NCBI GenBank assembly: GCA_963658085.1
Contig: CAVKOU010000007.1
Span: 1 to 64,000 of the forward strand
Origin: CAKRJP01 sp963658085
GTDB taxonomy: Bacteria; Bacillota; Clostridia; Lachnospirales; Lachnospiraceae
Length of the DNA: 64,000 bases
Direction of reading: 5' to 3'
The translations under genes were made by a program, and so were the position numbers. Positions 52,220 to 61,969 of this stretch are shown in pieces. The notes under the pieces were generated by a model that worked only from the letters and a program-made list of their open reading frames with translations, was not told where the DNA came from and did not search any database. Each line of letters opens with the position of its first letter. The stretch's first letter is position 1.

Positions 52220-53494
52220 TTAACTTTCTAATTCTCCAAGACATCCTCTGTAGGCAATTTCTGCGAAGGTTGCTGCCGCTCCTTTAAGTATACTGTCGTC
52301 AAACCGATACTCTGGGCTGTGTAGTCCCGGAACCGCTTCCTTGCCCTTTGGTTTTATTCCAATGAACATATATACCGACGGCACCCTTCTGCTATATTCA
52401 GAAAAGTTTTCACCACCAAGATTATCTTCCTCTATGATATAAACATTTTCTTTTCCAAGTATTTTAGCCGCCGCTTTCTTTACCCCGTCCAAAAGCCTAG
52501 GCGCATTTTGCACGCCTCCCCCAAAGGTTTCTATGTGGCTATCATAACACGTTCCATAGATTTGGCAAACTGCCTTTGCGATCTTTTCAATTTCTTCTCC
52601 GATTTTATCCAGAACCTCTTTTTTTACTCCCCGCATGGTGCCGCCAAGCTCGCAGGATTCCGGGATAATATTATGAATATTCTTATCTCCCGCCTGCATA
52701 TAGGTAACTGATAAGATCCCCGGCTCCGTACCACTGATTTTTCTGGTAAGAATAGATGGAAGTTGCTGGTAAAGTTCATTGGCCGCCGCAATTGGATCAC
52801 AAGTTTCTTCCGGCCAGGAAGCATGGCCTTTCTTTCCATAGATTTTTATATCAAATTTCCCCACACATCCAAAGGCATATCTTCTTGCAATTCCAATTTT
52901 CCCGCTCTCAATCGATGGCCATCCGTGAGCAGCAAATGCCATATCCACATCCTCCAGAATTTTATTCTTATTTATGAGGGCATCGGCTCCTTGTCCAACT
53001 TCCTCACCTGGTTGAAATATAAATTTTATCTGACCGCTTAACTCCTGTCTAAGCTCTGACAGAATCATGGCCGCCCCAATGATCCAGGTAGCGTGACCAT
53101 CATGGCCACAGGCATGCATGGCCCCTGGATGTTTTGATTTATAGCTAAGACTCCCTGGTTCCTCTATGGGAAGTGCATCAATATCTCCTCGAAGAAGTAT
53201 GGTCTTTCCAGCCCCTTTTTCTCCCTTTAAGATGGCAATGACTCCACTTCCCTCCGCTGCATGTTCTGTAATTTCAAGCTCCGGTATCTTTTTTAGCTCA
53301 CGACAGATGATATCATGGGTCTTTGGAAGTTCTACTCCAAGCTCCGGATATTGATGCAATTCATGGCGGATCCGTATCAATTCCGGTTCGATTTTTTCTG
53401 CTATTTTTCGAATTTTCTCTGTCACAGTATTTTCTGTTCGAACGTTTTCTGTCATGTTATTTTTTGTCACAATATTCTCATGTATATTTTCCAT
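52220..53494 (-). CDS. M20-family amidohydrolase
   Basis: A 424-residue metal-dependent N-acyl-amino-acid hydrolase of the M20D group. Visible parts are RIRHELHQYPELG, LRGDIDALPI, the metal-binding MHACGHDGH, FQPGEEVGQGADALI, a lid domain with MRGVKKEVLDKIGEEIEKIA split around 300-320, and GGENFSEYSRRVPSVYMFIG near the end. Related enzymes remove N-acetyl groups from S-substituted cysteines or open N-acyl amino acids. Residues 1-27 form an unusual repetitive Thr/Glu/Asn-rich extension before the conserved core. The upstream terminator separates it from the ABC genes, so it probably has its own promoter. Confidence 0.9.
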   Translation of the reverse strand: MENIHENIVTKNNMTENVRTENTVTEKIRKIAEKIEPELIRIRHELHQYPELGVELPKTHDIICRELKKIPELEITEHAAEGSGVIAILKGEKGAGKTILLRGDIDALPIEEPGSLSYKSKHPGAMHACGHDGHATWIIGAAMILSELRQELSGQIKFIFQPGEEVGQGADALINKNKILEDVDMAFAAHGWPSIESGKIGIARRYAFGCVGKFDIKIYGKKGHASWPEETCDPIAAANELYQQLPSILTRKISGTEPGILSVTYMQAGDKNIHNIIPESCELGGTMRGVKKEVLDKIGEEIEKIAKAVCQIYGTCYDSHIETFGGGVQNAPRLLDGVKKAAAKILGKENVYIIEEDNLGGENFSEYSRRVPSVYMFIGIKPKGKEAVPGLHSPEYRFDDSILKGAAATFAEIAYRGCLGELES

Positions 53495-53582
53495 ATCACC
53501 ATCTCCTCGTCATCTATTCGGTCAAATTCTTCTTGATGCATGATCAATCTCTTTTTTTATCCTAGCATATCAGTTCCTTAGC

Positions 53583-53619
53583 AAAAAGGGCCTGCACAAA
53601 TAATGTGCAGACCCTTTTT
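53583..53619. terminator. bidirectional terminator after the amino-acid ABC genes
   Basis: AAAAAGGG.CTGCACA pairs with TGTGCAG.CCCTTTTT over a five-base loop, eight bases past the ATPase stop. Confidence 0.9.
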
Positions 53620-53626
53620 AATAAGT

Positions 53627-54385
53627 CTATGTACGATTAACAAAATTCAGGAACTGCTGAAGTCTTGCATTCTGTGGATGATCTATGATTTCTTCCGGTG
53701 TTCCATCTGCCGCAATCTTTCCCTCATCCATAAAGAGGATTCTAGTGGCAACTTCTCTTGCAAAACCTATCTCATGAGTCACAAGGATCATGGTAGTTCC
53801 TTCTTCTGCAAGGGACTTGATGGTATTTAACACCTCTCCTACAAGCTCCGGATCCAAGGCCGATGTCGGTTCATCAAACAAAACCACATTTGGATTCACC
53901 GCCAGGGCTCTTGCAATGGCAACTCTCTGCTGCTGTCCTCCGGATAGCTTGGAAGGATAGAAATCTTTCCGATCGCTCATTCCTACTTTCTCCAGAAGAT
54001 CCAAAGCAATTTTTCTAGCTTCGTCCTTAGATTTTTTTTGAACAAGAACCGGGGCTTCCATCACATTTTCAAGAGCTGTTTTATTCTTAAATAGATTATA
54101 TCCCTGAAATACCATAGAGGAATGTTTTCTAAGTTCAAGCACATCTTTTTTCGTATGCTTTTTTGCATCTACACATACATCCCCAATGGTAATCTTTCCA
54201 CTGGTTGGAACCGTCAGGTAATTCAGGCATCTAAGCAAGGTAGACTTTCCTGTCCCTGAAGGTCCGAGAATGGCGATTACTTCGTTTTTATTGATGGTAA
54301 GATTGATATCTGACAGTACTTTCGTCTCTGCGTCAAATTCTTTATATAAATGTTCAATCTTCACAAGCTGTGTTTCTGTTCCCAT
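53627..54385 (-). CDS. polar amino-acid ABC transporter ATPase
   Basis: A 252-residue ATPase with Walker A GPSGTGKST, Q-loop VFQGYNLFKNKTAL, signature LSGGQQQRVAIARAL, Walker B VVLFDEPTSALDPE and switch His in LVTHEIGF, the GlnQ/TcyN pattern of polar amino-acid importers. It starts 24 bases after the binding-protein gene and ends at a strong terminator. Cystine is the likeliest substrate from the set as a whole. Confidence 0.93.
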   Translation of the reverse strand: MGTETQLVKIEHLYKEFDAETKVLSDINLTINKNEVIAILGPSGTGKSTLLRCLNYLTVPTSGKITIGDVCVDAKKHTKKDVLELRKHSSMVFQGYNLFKNKTALENVMEAPVLVQKKSKDEARKIALDLLEKVGMSDRKDFYPSKLSGGQQQRVAIARALAVNPNVVLFDEPTSALDPELVGEVLNTIKSLAEEGTTMILVTHEIGFAREVATRILFMDEGKIAADGTPEEIIDHPQNARLQQFLNFVNRT

Positions 54386-54409
54386 AATGATTAATCTTCC
54401 TGACTTTTA

Positions 54410-55258
54410 TTATTTCTGGATCAACTGTGTCATATCTGCATACATCCACTTTTCAGTAATTTCTGCAACAGTTCCGTCATCAAGCATTTCCTGAAGCACT
54501 TCATCTAACTTCTCTTTGATTGCCTCTCCTCTTTCTGTCTTAGGAAGGAAGTAAGCTACGTTATTTGCCATAAGATCCTCATCAAAGAAACGGAAATCAG
54601 CTTCCTCATGATTGTGAGTAAATGCGTTTACGTTTGTTGTTGTATTTGCGTAAGCATCAATTCTTCCAAGTGCAAGATCATTCATTCCGATAGCACTGTC
54701 TTCATAAAGTTTTACAGTAAATCCTTTTTCATCTGCCAATCCTTCGATGATAGTCTGTGCTGCCTGTCCATTGGTACATCCAATGGTTTTTCCAGCCAGA
54801 TCATCCAGTGTCTCATAATCAGAATCGCTGTTTACGATAACGCACTGAGCATCTCCGTAATAAGGAATGGTTGCATTGTATTTATCAGTTCTTTCTTCTT
54901 TTACTGCAAAACAGTTGGCTGCAACATCTGCACGCTCTGTATCAAGCTCTCCCCAGAGAGAATCGAAAGCTGCCTGTTTTACTTCCACTTCCCATCCTGT
55001 TCTCTTTTCGATCTCAGCCCACATCTCAGCATCAATACCGGTCCATGTCTCTCCATCATCGGACAGAAGGCTGTATGGTTCGCCGGTACCGGCTGTTACA
55101 ACAGTTACTTTATCAATCTCTGTGTCACCAGAAGATGATGTTGTTGATTCAGCTTTTGTGCTGGAATCATCAGATGTTGAGCTACTGCTTCCACATCCTA
55201 CTACTGTAGCTACTGTCATAGCAGTTACTAATAAAGTTGCTAATACACGTTTTTTCAT
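54410..55258 (-). CDS. amino-acid-binding lipoprotein, probably cystine
   Basis: A 282-residue family-3 binding protein. Signal peptide with lipobox Cys about 22 (MKKRVLATLLVTAMTVATVVGC), Ser/Thr-rich linker, then GEPYSLLSDDGETWTGIDAEMW, AFDSLWGELDTERADVAAN, IGCTNGQAAQTIIE, and ALGRIDAYANTT. The pattern around Leu-Asp-Thr-Glu-Arg-Ala-Asp and the neighbours suggest cystine or a related amino acid. The ATG at 55258 has GAGGAG upstream; an earlier in-frame start would add 17 charged residues before the signal peptide. Confidence 0.9.
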   Translation of the reverse strand: MKKRVLATLLVTAMTVATVVGCGSSSSTSDDSSTKAESTTSSSGDTEIDKVTVVTAGTGEPYSLLSDDGETWTGIDAEMWAEIEKRTGWEVEVKQAAFDSLWGELDTERADVAANCFAVKEERTDKYNATIPYYGDAQCVIVNSDSDYETLDDLAGKTIGCTNGQAAQTIIEGLADEKGFTVKLYEDSAIGMNDLALGRIDAYANTTTNVNAFTHNHEEADFRFFDEDLMANNVAYFLPKTERGEAIKEKLDEVLQEMLDDGTVAEITEKWMYADMTQLIQK

Positions 55259-55352
55259 AATACTAATTCTCCTCTTTAAATTATCTGTCTTCAGATGCTT
55301 TTCAAACACCTAAATATCTATCTTAGAAGGGCAGTCCCCTTTAAGATCAAAT

Positions 55353-56015
55353 TTAATACATATTTGCACACTTCTTTTCCAACAACTTATGCAAGATACC
55401 AAGCACAAATATAATCAGCCAATAAATCAACATAACTGCTGCATAGATTTCAAAATATCGGAAGGTTCTGGCTCCCTCAATCTTGGCCGCTCCCATGATA
55501 TCCGGAACACCAAGCATAAAGGCTAACGATGTCATCTTGATCAGATTGATAACATCATTAAAAAGTGGCGGCAATGCAACTCGAACAGCCTGAGGAATAA
55601 TGATTCTTCTAACCAGCTGGAAATTGGTCATTCCCAAGGAGTACGCAGCCTCCTTCTGTCCTTCATCCACGGAAAGCAAAGCCCCTCGGATACTTTCTGA
55701 CATAAAAGCTCCTTCATTCATGCTCATAACCACCGCAACGGCGATCAACGGAGTCATATCTCGCACCAGGGCGCTATATAGTGCGATTCCATAGTAAAAG
55801 AAATATAGCTGTGCAACTACCGGAGTTCCTCTCATAATAGACACATAAACTCTTGTCACTTGATATAAAACCGGAATCTTGTAATAGCCGATCACCGCAA
55901 TAATCACACCTACCAGTAAAGCAAATATGGTAGCTGCTATCGTTAATTCAAAGGTGATATTAACTTTACTTGCTATGATAGGAAGTACTTCCATAAAATA
56001 ACTTACTTTAAACAT
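55353..56015 (-). CDS. polar amino-acid ABC transporter permease
   Basis: A 220-residue HisM/TcyB-type permease with about five hydrophobic segments. Markers are YVSIMRGTPVVAQLYFFYYG (about 73-92) and the EAA loop QKEAAYSLGMTNFQLVRRII split across 125-145, followed by PQAVRVALPPLFNDVINLIKMTSL in the region 145-168. It is the first gene of a three-gene importer operon. Confidence 0.92.
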   Translation of the reverse strand: MFKVSYFMEVLPIIASKVNITFELTIAATIFALLVGVIIAVIGYYKIPVLYQVTRVYVSIMRGTPVVAQLYFFYYGIALYSALVRDMTPLIAVAVVMSMNEGAFMSESIRGALLSVDEGQKEAAYSLGMTNFQLVRRIIIPQAVRVALPPLFNDVINLIKMTSLAFMLGVPDIMGAAKIEGARTFRYFEIYAAVMLIYWLIIFVLGILHKLLEKKCANMY

Positions 56016-56173
56016 CTCATTTACTCCCGTCTTCGTTATTCCAGTCTTCTCTGTATTTTTTCTCTTATGAACGTTACAATATTATCACTCATTGAAAGTT
56101 TGTGAAAATTGAAGTTTCTTATAATTATATTTGCACTGTCTATAAACCTTTCTCTTTTATCAAAACTATCAAT

Positions 56174-56202
56174 TTGAAAATCATAATTTACAGAGATACA
56201 CT
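56174..56202 (+). promoter_or_regulatory. promoter of the double-cubane gene pair
   Basis: TTGAAA, 17-base spacer, TACACT, 52 bases before the ATG at 56254. The rest of the 238-base divergent gap shows no clear structure. Confidence 0.5.
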
Positions 56203-56253
56203 TTTCTTAACTGTATTAACGATAATAAATCAAGAAAGAACGAGGTAATCAAC

Positions 56254-57405
56254 ATGGAAATCATTAAAGAACTCCCAGAAGTATTTGAGGAATTTGCAGA
56301 ACAGCGTCAGAAGTCATTCCTCGCTGTAAAGGAGTTTAAGGACAAGGGAATTCCTGTAATTGGATCTTACTGTACTTATTTCCCAAAGGAAATCGCCATG
56401 GCAATGGGAGCAGCAACCGTCAGTCTCTGTTCCACTTCTGACGAGACTATCCCTGCAGCAGAGCAGGATCTTCCAAGGAACTTATGTCCACTGATCAAAT
56501 CCAGCTACGGATTTGCTAAAACAGATAAATGTCCATTCTTCTATTTTTCTGACGTGGTGGTTGGAGAAACTACCTGTGACGGAAAAAAGAAGATGTACGA
56601 ATATATGAGTGATTTTAAGGACGTGTTCCTTATGGAACTTCCAAATTCTCAGCGTCCTGAAACTCTCCCTCTGTGGAAGAATGAGATCATTCGCTTCAAA
56701 GAATATCTGGAAGAAAAATTTGACGTAACCATCACCGAGGAGCAGGTACGAGAAGCCGTGAAATTAGAAAACCAGGTACGAACCTCCCTAAAGGGCCTCT
56801 ATCAGGTTATGCGACACGACCCGGCTCCGATCAAAGGACATGACCTTTTCCGCGTTCTATACGGAAGCACCTTTAAACTGGATCGTACACAGATTGCCGG
56901 GGAGGTGGATGCTCTCACTGCTAAAATTGAAAAGGAATATGCGGAAGGCAAAAGAGAAGATAAAAAGCCAAGAATCCTGATCACCGGATGTCCTATCGGC
57001 GGAGCTACCGAAAAAGTCATCGATGCTGTTGAAAATAACGGAGGAATCGTGGTAACCTTCGAAAACTGCTCCGGCGCAAAATCCATCGACCGCCTGATTG
57101 ACGAAGATGCCGAAGACATTTACCAGGCCATCGCAGAACGTTATCTGTCCATCGGTTGTTCCGTCATGTCGCCAAATCCAAATCGTCTGGAACTTTTAGG
57201 CAGACTCATCGACGAATACAAAGTAGACGGAGTTCTTGAAATGACCCTTCAGGCCTGTCATACTTACAACGTAGAAACTTTGGCTATCCGTCGTTTTGTA
57301 AATAATGAAAAAGGAATTCCTTATATGAATGTGGAAACCGATTATTCACAGACAGACGTTGGACAGTTGAATACAAGAATTTCTGCATTTATAGAAATGC
57401 TCTAA
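56254..57405 (+). CDS. yjiM: double-cubane-cluster protein (HgdB/YjiM family)
   Basis: A 383-residue cytosolic iron-sulfur protein of the 2-hydroxyacyl-CoA dehydratase D-component superfamily. Conserved Cys occur in IGSYCTYFP, RNLCPLIKSSYGF, GETTCDGKKKMYE, ITGCPIGG and LQACHTYN. A single HgdB-like subunit paired with an activator and no second dehydratase subunit or CoA-transferase is the arrangement of the double-cubane-cluster proteins (an Fe8S9 cluster), which are low-potential reductases of small molecules. The physiological substrate is unknown. The downstream activator starts 31 bases after the stop. AACGAGG precedes the ATG. Confidence 0.86.
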   Translation: MEIIKELPEVFEEFAEQRQKSFLAVKEFKDKGIPVIGSYCTYFPKEIAMAMGAATVSLCSTSDETIPAAEQDLPRNLCPLIKSSYGFAKTDKCPFFYFSDVVVGETTCDGKKKMYEYMSDFKDVFLMELPNSQRPETLPLWKNEIIRFKEYLEEKFDVTITEEQVREAVKLENQVRTSLKGLYQVMRHDPAPIKGHDLFRVLYGSTFKLDRTQIAGEVDALTAKIEKEYAEGKREDKKPRILITGCPIGGATEKVIDAVENNGGIVVTFENCSGAKSIDRLIDEDAEDIYQAIAERYLSIGCSVMSPNPNRLELLGRLIDEYKVDGVLEMTLQACHTYNVETLAIRRFVNNEKGIPYMNVETDYSQTDVGQLNTRISAFIEML

Positions 57406-57436
57406 TAAAATATTTGTAACTACAGAGGTGCATAAA

Positions 57437-58279
57437 ATGAACTATATTGGAATTGATATCGGCTCTACCTGCGCAAAGACCATTGTAATGGATGACGAAA
57501 AGAAAATTATTCGGGAATTCGTACAGCCCACCGGATGGAGCAGCGTAGATACGGCAGAAGAAATCAAAAGAAAACTTATATCAGAAGGACTTGCATCAGA
57601 GATCCCTGTGTCAGAGGGAAATCTATCTACCACAGATGAAAGCGACACACCACTGAGCACTTTAGATTCCTACTCCTACTGCGTGGCAACAGGATACGGT
57701 CGAGTCTCCGTACCCTACGCCAATAAAACAGTAACCGAAATCACCTGTCATGCGTTAGGAGCCGTTTATCTATTCCGGGAGCAAAATCTTACCGTCATCG
57801 ATATCGGAGGACAGGATACAAAAATCATCCAGATTGAAAATGGATTCGTAAAAGATTTCATTATGAATGATAAATGTGCCGCAGGAACAGGACGCTTCCT
57901 AGAAGTCATGGCAAACACCTTGTCCTTACGACCAAATGAGATGTTTGATCTGGCAAGATCCGGTTCCAATACTACCATCAGTTCCATGTGTACCGTATTT
58001 GCAGAATCGGAAGTCATCGGCTTGATCGGAAAAGGCGAGAAGAAAGAAAACATTGCCTACGCAGTGGTAGATTCCACGATTCGCAAGGTAGCTGCCCAGG
58101 TAAGCCGCATGAATGGCGGTTCTTCTGTCTTTTGTCTTACCGGGGGATTATGCGAATGCAGTTATATACGAGAAGCTTTGTCCGCAAAGCTTGGATGCGA
58201 AGTAGCATCAAGTCCGAGAGCCAGGTATGCAGGAGCTATCGGGGCGGCACTGAGCGGATATTCACGCAGAAGAAAGTAG
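57437..58279 (+). CDS. yjiL: ATP-dependent activator of the double-cubane protein (HgdC/YjiL family)
   Basis: A 280-residue ASKHA-fold ATPase that binds a 4Fe-4S cluster between two subunits and injects electrons into its partner with ATP. Motifs are YIGIDIGSTCAKTIVMD, ATGYGRVSV, VIDIGGQDTKII, the two cluster Cys in NDKCAAGTGRF and SSMCTVFAESEVIG, and FCLTGGLCE. About 25 extra residues rich in Ser/Thr/Glu (about 47-70) sit before ATGYGR compared with typical activators. The ATG at 57437 has AGAGGTG at 7 bases. It is the redox partner of the preceding gene and ends at a terminator. Confidence 0.9.
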   Translation: MNYIGIDIGSTCAKTIVMDDEKKIIREFVQPTGWSSVDTAEEIKRKLISEGLASEIPVSEGNLSTTDESDTPLSTLDSYSYCVATGYGRVSVPYANKTVTEITCHALGAVYLFREQNLTVIDIGGQDTKIIQIENGFVKDFIMNDKCAAGTGRFLEVMANTLSLRPNEMFDLARSGSNTTISSMCTVFAESEVIGLIGKGEKKENIAYAVVDSTIRKVAAQVSRMNGGSSVFCLTGGLCECSYIREALSAKLGCEVASSPRARYAGAIGAALSGYSRRRK

Positions 58280-58327
58280 ATATTACTGTATGATGTTTTA
58301 TCCAACCACATAATCTTCAAAATCAAT

Positions 58328-58364
58328 AAAAAGGTGGCTGTCGCTTTGCAACAACCACCTTTTT
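58328..58364. terminator. bidirectional terminator after the activator gene
   Basis: AAAAAGGTGG.TGT pairs with ACA.CCACCTTTTT over a nine-base loop; it serves both the plus-strand activator and the convergent glycosyltransferase gene. Confidence 0.88.
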
Positions 58365-58385
58365 ATTTACATTTCTAAACAACTC

Positions 58386-59342
58386 TTACCGCCTGGAATC
58401 CGCCTTAAATTTCTTCCCGACTCCAGTCTGCCGCAGCAAATTCAACTGCAATTCATACAGCTGTCTGTGCTTCTTCACAATAACTCCAAGTATCACACCG
58501 CAAATCCACATCAGGGTTCCGATCGTAGCGATCATTCCACATACAATCACTGTCGGAAAACGCATCACTAATCCTGTTCTGAAATACTCTGTCAACACCG
58601 GAATAAAAAAGAGGATTGCAATAATCCACAAAATTACCGAAACCAAGGAAAAGAAGTGGAATGGTTTATACTCTTCAAACAAAGATGCAATGGTTTTTAA
58701 GACTTTAAATCCGTCGGAAAATGTATTTAACTTCGATACGCTTCCTGCAGGTCTGTCCCGATAGGTTACCGGTATTTCTTCGATCAGAAAGTTTTTATCC
58801 ACCGCGTGTATGGTCATCTCTGTCTCAATTTCAAATCCCTTTGATAATACAGGAAAGGATTTTACAAATAGCGGGCTAAAAGCACGGTATCCCGTCATAA
58901 TATCTCGGATATCATTATGAAATAATTTATTGATCAAATATCTTACCACCCGATTTCCGGAATTATGAAAGGGCCGTTTATTTTCTGTGAAGTAGGTAGA
59001 GGATAGTCTGTCTCCTACTACCATGTCCACACCTTTATTCAAAACAAGGTCCACCATCTCTCTGGCATTTTCCGCCGGATAAGTATCATCTCCGTCGATC
59101 ATCAAATAACAATCTGCGTCTATATCCCGGAACATACTGCGAATTACATTCCCTTTTCCCTGGCGATACTCATATCTGACAATGGCTCCCGCTTTTCTTG
59201 CAATTTCATCTGCATGATCCGTCGAATTGTTATCATATACGTAAATATCTGCCTCCGGCAGTGCGGCCTTGTAATCCTCCACAACTTTTCGGATTGTAAG
59301 GCTCTCATTGTAGCAGGGAATCAATACTGCAATTTTACTCAT
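58386..59342 (-). CDS. GT2 glycosyltransferase with C-terminal membrane helices
   Basis: A 318-residue family-2 glycosyltransferase of the dolichol-phosphate-mannose-synthase-like group. The catalytic domain (about 1-225) has VLIPCYNESLTI, VYDNNSTD, and the metal-binding LMIDGDDTYP, with MTGYRAFSP and FEIETEMTIHA further on; two transmembrane segments follow (about 232-254 and 268-292). It probably makes a polyprenyl-phosphate sugar or decorates an envelope glycan. It starts 8 bases after the YfhO gene, so it belongs to the same operon. Confidence 0.88.
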   Translation of the reverse strand: MSKIAVLIPCYNESLTIRKVVEDYKAALPEADIYVYDNNSTDHADEIARKAGAIVRYEYRQGKGNVIRSMFRDIDADCYLMIDGDDTYPAENAREMVDLVLNKGVDMVVGDRLSSTYFTENKRPFHNSGNRVVRYLINKLFHNDIRDIMTGYRAFSPLFVKSFPVLSKGFEIETEMTIHAVDKNFLIEEIPVTYRDRPAGSVSKLNTFSDGFKVLKTIASLFEEYKPFHFFSLVSVILWIIAILFFIPVLTEYFRTGLVMRFPTVIVCGMIATIGTLMWICGVILGVIVKKHRQLYELQLNLLRQTGVGKKFKADSRR

Positions 59343-59350
59343 TTTTACAC

Positions 59351-61969
59351 CTATATCTTTCTATACATTCCCTTTTTATCAATCTTCTTTTCCAACCAAA
59401 CCCAAAGTGCAAATGCAAGAATACCTACCACAGAAAGAAGGATTCCTGTCGTAATTCCAGGAACTTTGTAAACTAATTTTATTTCATTCTCTCCCTTAGA
59501 CACCGGGATTACGCTTAAGGCATTGGCACCTTCTTTAATCTCTACTTCTTCCCCATTGACCCAGGCACTCCATCCCTCATCATAAGGAATGGTCAGCAAA
59601 AGATTTCCTGTATCTTCCTTGCACTCATAGGTTCCCTCAACTCGACCATCTTCGAAGATCTCTGGCTCAAATCCATCTGCCTTCAGACGATCTGTAATCT
59701 GCTGGAGAGTTTCCAGATTCAACTGATAGAAGTAGCCACCCACATCCTCTGTGGTTGCCCAAAAATTCGTAAAGGAAACCGTGTGAGACTCATCGGTTTC
59801 TCCCACAGCGAACACAGGATAACTCAGCCAACAAGCGTACTCACATCTATACTCTCCATCTACATATAGATTCGTATCAAGCTCTCCGATCCAGGATTCC
59901 ACGTCACCGTAAAGGATGGCTCCCTCTCCCAGTGCCGGGAACTCATAAGATAATACCCCATCTTCCAGCACCGGCTCTGCTTCCACTTTCCGGAACAATT
60001 CTACCTTTTCTCCTAAAATTTTTGAATATAACTCATTTTGATATTCAAAAGCATTGGTATACTCTGTCCAATCATAAACTTGATTTGAAGCTCCCATACC
60101 AAGGCTCAGCGCGTAAGGATTCTCATATACCTGTTTTCCGTTGATAGTTCCAAGGCTTTCCACCTTCTCCATCCCCACCAAATCTTCGTTGGAAAAAACA
60201 TAGCGGATTCCAAGTAGAGCATCTGAGGACAGGATTGGTTCCGTATAAATACTTAGCTCGTATTGTGATGAATAACCCAAATCATGAATCATAGTGCTAA
60301 GGTTGGAATCAAAAGTAGAAGAATAATGAGCAATTCCGTGATATCCATAAGCCATGGAATCATTTAAATAAGCCGAACAATGGCTCTCTTCATTATAGCG
60401 CTTGGATACCGATTCCATTCGATAGAAGGTATCATCTTCCATATTTTCTTTAGCATATTCTTTTACAAGATCCGTCTGGATCTTGGCCTCTTTTGCGTAT
60501 GTTTGGTAATCCTCCACAGAAGGGTTTAATAAATAATTATTTTCAAAGGTAAGAACACCATTTGCCACAAGTTCCCCACAAAGAATGACACATAAAATCC
60601 ATCGTCTCACCTGATCTTTTTTTACTATCAAATAGATCACAAGGTAAAGAATCAGCGTAATCAAGGTAGCATAGAATGTCTTGATCTCATATTCCTTCCA
60701 CAAATAATGGGAGGCAAGAAATACGATCAAGATTCCACCAAAAACGGCTGCCATCTTCCATGGTTTATTCAAGAATTTCTCCGGAAGTTTGTTTTGAGAG
60801 TTATCCTTGCTTGTTTCTTCTGCACCCTGCCAGGCAAGAATTCCCTTAGCCGCCAAATAGACCACCAGAAAAACTACTATAAAACTGTACCGGAATCGAT
60901 AGCTTGCCACATGGCGCATTCCACTCCAGATACAATCAAGAGGCATAAACCAACAGCTTACGAACATAAAAAGTGTTGCTACCGCAGATAAAATCTTTTC
61001 CTTTATTTCCACTTTCTTTGTCAGAAAATAATAGATAAAAAATCCAAAGAATAACAAGCCGCAGTATAAAGATACCGTTCCTGCAATGGTTCCTATTCCA
61101 AATCCCCGGAAAATATCAAAAAAGGAATCATAAAATCCCGGTTCAAAAATGGTTGGATCCCATGCAGATTTTCCATTCTGCAATCCCTTGAACACAGGAT
61201 AGAATATTGCCATACTTCCAAGGAGACCCAAAAACATGACCCCGGCACACCGGACACTATCTATAAAAAAATCTTTCCATTTTTTTGCACCTGCTTCTTC
61301 TAATTCTTTGAAAAGTTTGAGAAGCCGCTCATAGATATAATAGCATACACCAAACAGACAGATCATATAGCCGTTATACCAGTTGATCATAATGGAAAAT
61401 GCTACGCAAAGGAACAATGGAACCTTACGTTTTTCTGTCACAAAATGGTAAATTGCAAGTAACAACAGTGGAAGTAAAATCACTCCGTCCAACCACATAA
61501 CATTGGAACTTTGAAGCATGGTATATTGCATAAGGCCATATCCCACCGCCAACATTGCACCTGCTAAGTCAGAGAGTTTTTCAAATCTCGCTTTCAAAAA
61601 TGCAAAGGCTGTCACCCCGGAGGTGGCCATTTTTAGCATCGTAATCACAAACACAAACAGGGGTAACTGTTCCGTATCAAAAAATACCACCAGCAGATTA
61701 AAGGGGCAGGCCAGATAATAACCAAACAATGCCACCAATGAGCCTCCTAATGATTTTGAAAAAGAGTATCCCAGATTTGCCTTTCCAAGCAGCACGTCCC
61801 TGTAAAATGCAAAATAATCTACATACTGGATATCCTCATCCCAAAGAAGATTTAATTTGTCTCCAAAAGGATACAGACCGCTAAGGGCCTGAATCACAAC
61901 GTATAAAATCGCAATTGCGGCAAATACCATGATCGCCGCAAAAATTGTTTGTTTCTTTTCTTTATTCAT
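59351..61969 (-). CDS. YfhO-family GT-C membrane glycosyltransferase
   Basis: An 872-residue protein with about 12-13 transmembrane helices (first about 7-29) and a C-terminal extracytoplasmic domain (about 510-840) before a last helix. WDEDIQYVDYFAFYRDVL in the first outer loop carries the acidic pair expected of GT-C enzymes, and GGSLVALFGYYLACPFNLL follows. YfhO proteins in Bacillus and Listeria add sugars from a polyprenyl-phosphate donor to lipoteichoic acid outside the membrane. The ATG at 61969 overlaps the last codons of the CsbB-like GT2 gene; an earlier in-frame TTG is possible. Confidence 0.88.
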   Translation of the reverse strand: MNKEKKQTIFAAIMVFAAIAILYVVIQALSGLYPFGDKLNLLWDEDIQYVDYFAFYRDVLLGKANLGYSFSKSLGGSLVALFGYYLACPFNLLVVFFDTEQLPLFVFVITMLKMATSGVTAFAFLKARFEKLSDLAGAMLAVGYGLMQYTMLQSSNVMWLDGVILLPLLLLAIYHFVTEKRKVPLFLCVAFSIMINWYNGYMICLFGVCYYIYERLLKLFKELEEAGAKKWKDFFIDSVRCAGVMFLGLLGSMAIFYPVFKGLQNGKSAWDPTIFEPGFYDSFFDIFRGFGIGTIAGTVSLYCGLLFFGFFIYYFLTKKVEIKEKILSAVATLFMFVSCWFMPLDCIWSGMRHVASYRFRYSFIVVFLVVYLAAKGILAWQGAEETSKDNSQNKLPEKFLNKPWKMAAVFGGILIVFLASHYLWKEYEIKTFYATLITLILYLVIYLIVKKDQVRRWILCVILCGELVANGVLTFENNYLLNPSVEDYQTYAKEAKIQTDLVKEYAKENMEDDTFYRMESVSKRYNEESHCSAYLNDSMAYGYHGIAHYSSTFDSNLSTMIHDLGYSSQYELSIYTEPILSSDALLGIRYVFSNEDLVGMEKVESLGTINGKQVYENPYALSLGMGASNQVYDWTEYTNAFEYQNELYSKILGEKVELFRKVEAEPVLEDGVLSYEFPALGEGAILYGDVESWIGELDTNLYVDGEYRCEYACWLSYPVFAVGETDESHTVSFTNFWATTEDVGGYFYQLNLETLQQITDRLKADGFEPEIFEDGRVEGTYECKEDTGNLLLTIPYDEGWSAWVNGEEVEIKEGANALSVIPVSKGENEIKLVYKVPGITTGILLSVVGILAFALWVWLEKKIDKKGMYRKI

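Noticed and set aside
52220..53494. Starting the M20 protein at an internal Met to drop its repetitive N-terminus
   Set aside because: The first ATG has a proper GAGGAG site; internal candidates do not, though the extension is unusual.
56254..58279. 2-hydroxyacyl-CoA dehydratase for amino-acid fermentation
   Set aside because: Only one HgdB-like subunit is present, with no second subunit, CoA-transferase or dehydrogenase nearby; the single-subunit plus activator layout fits the double-cubane family better.
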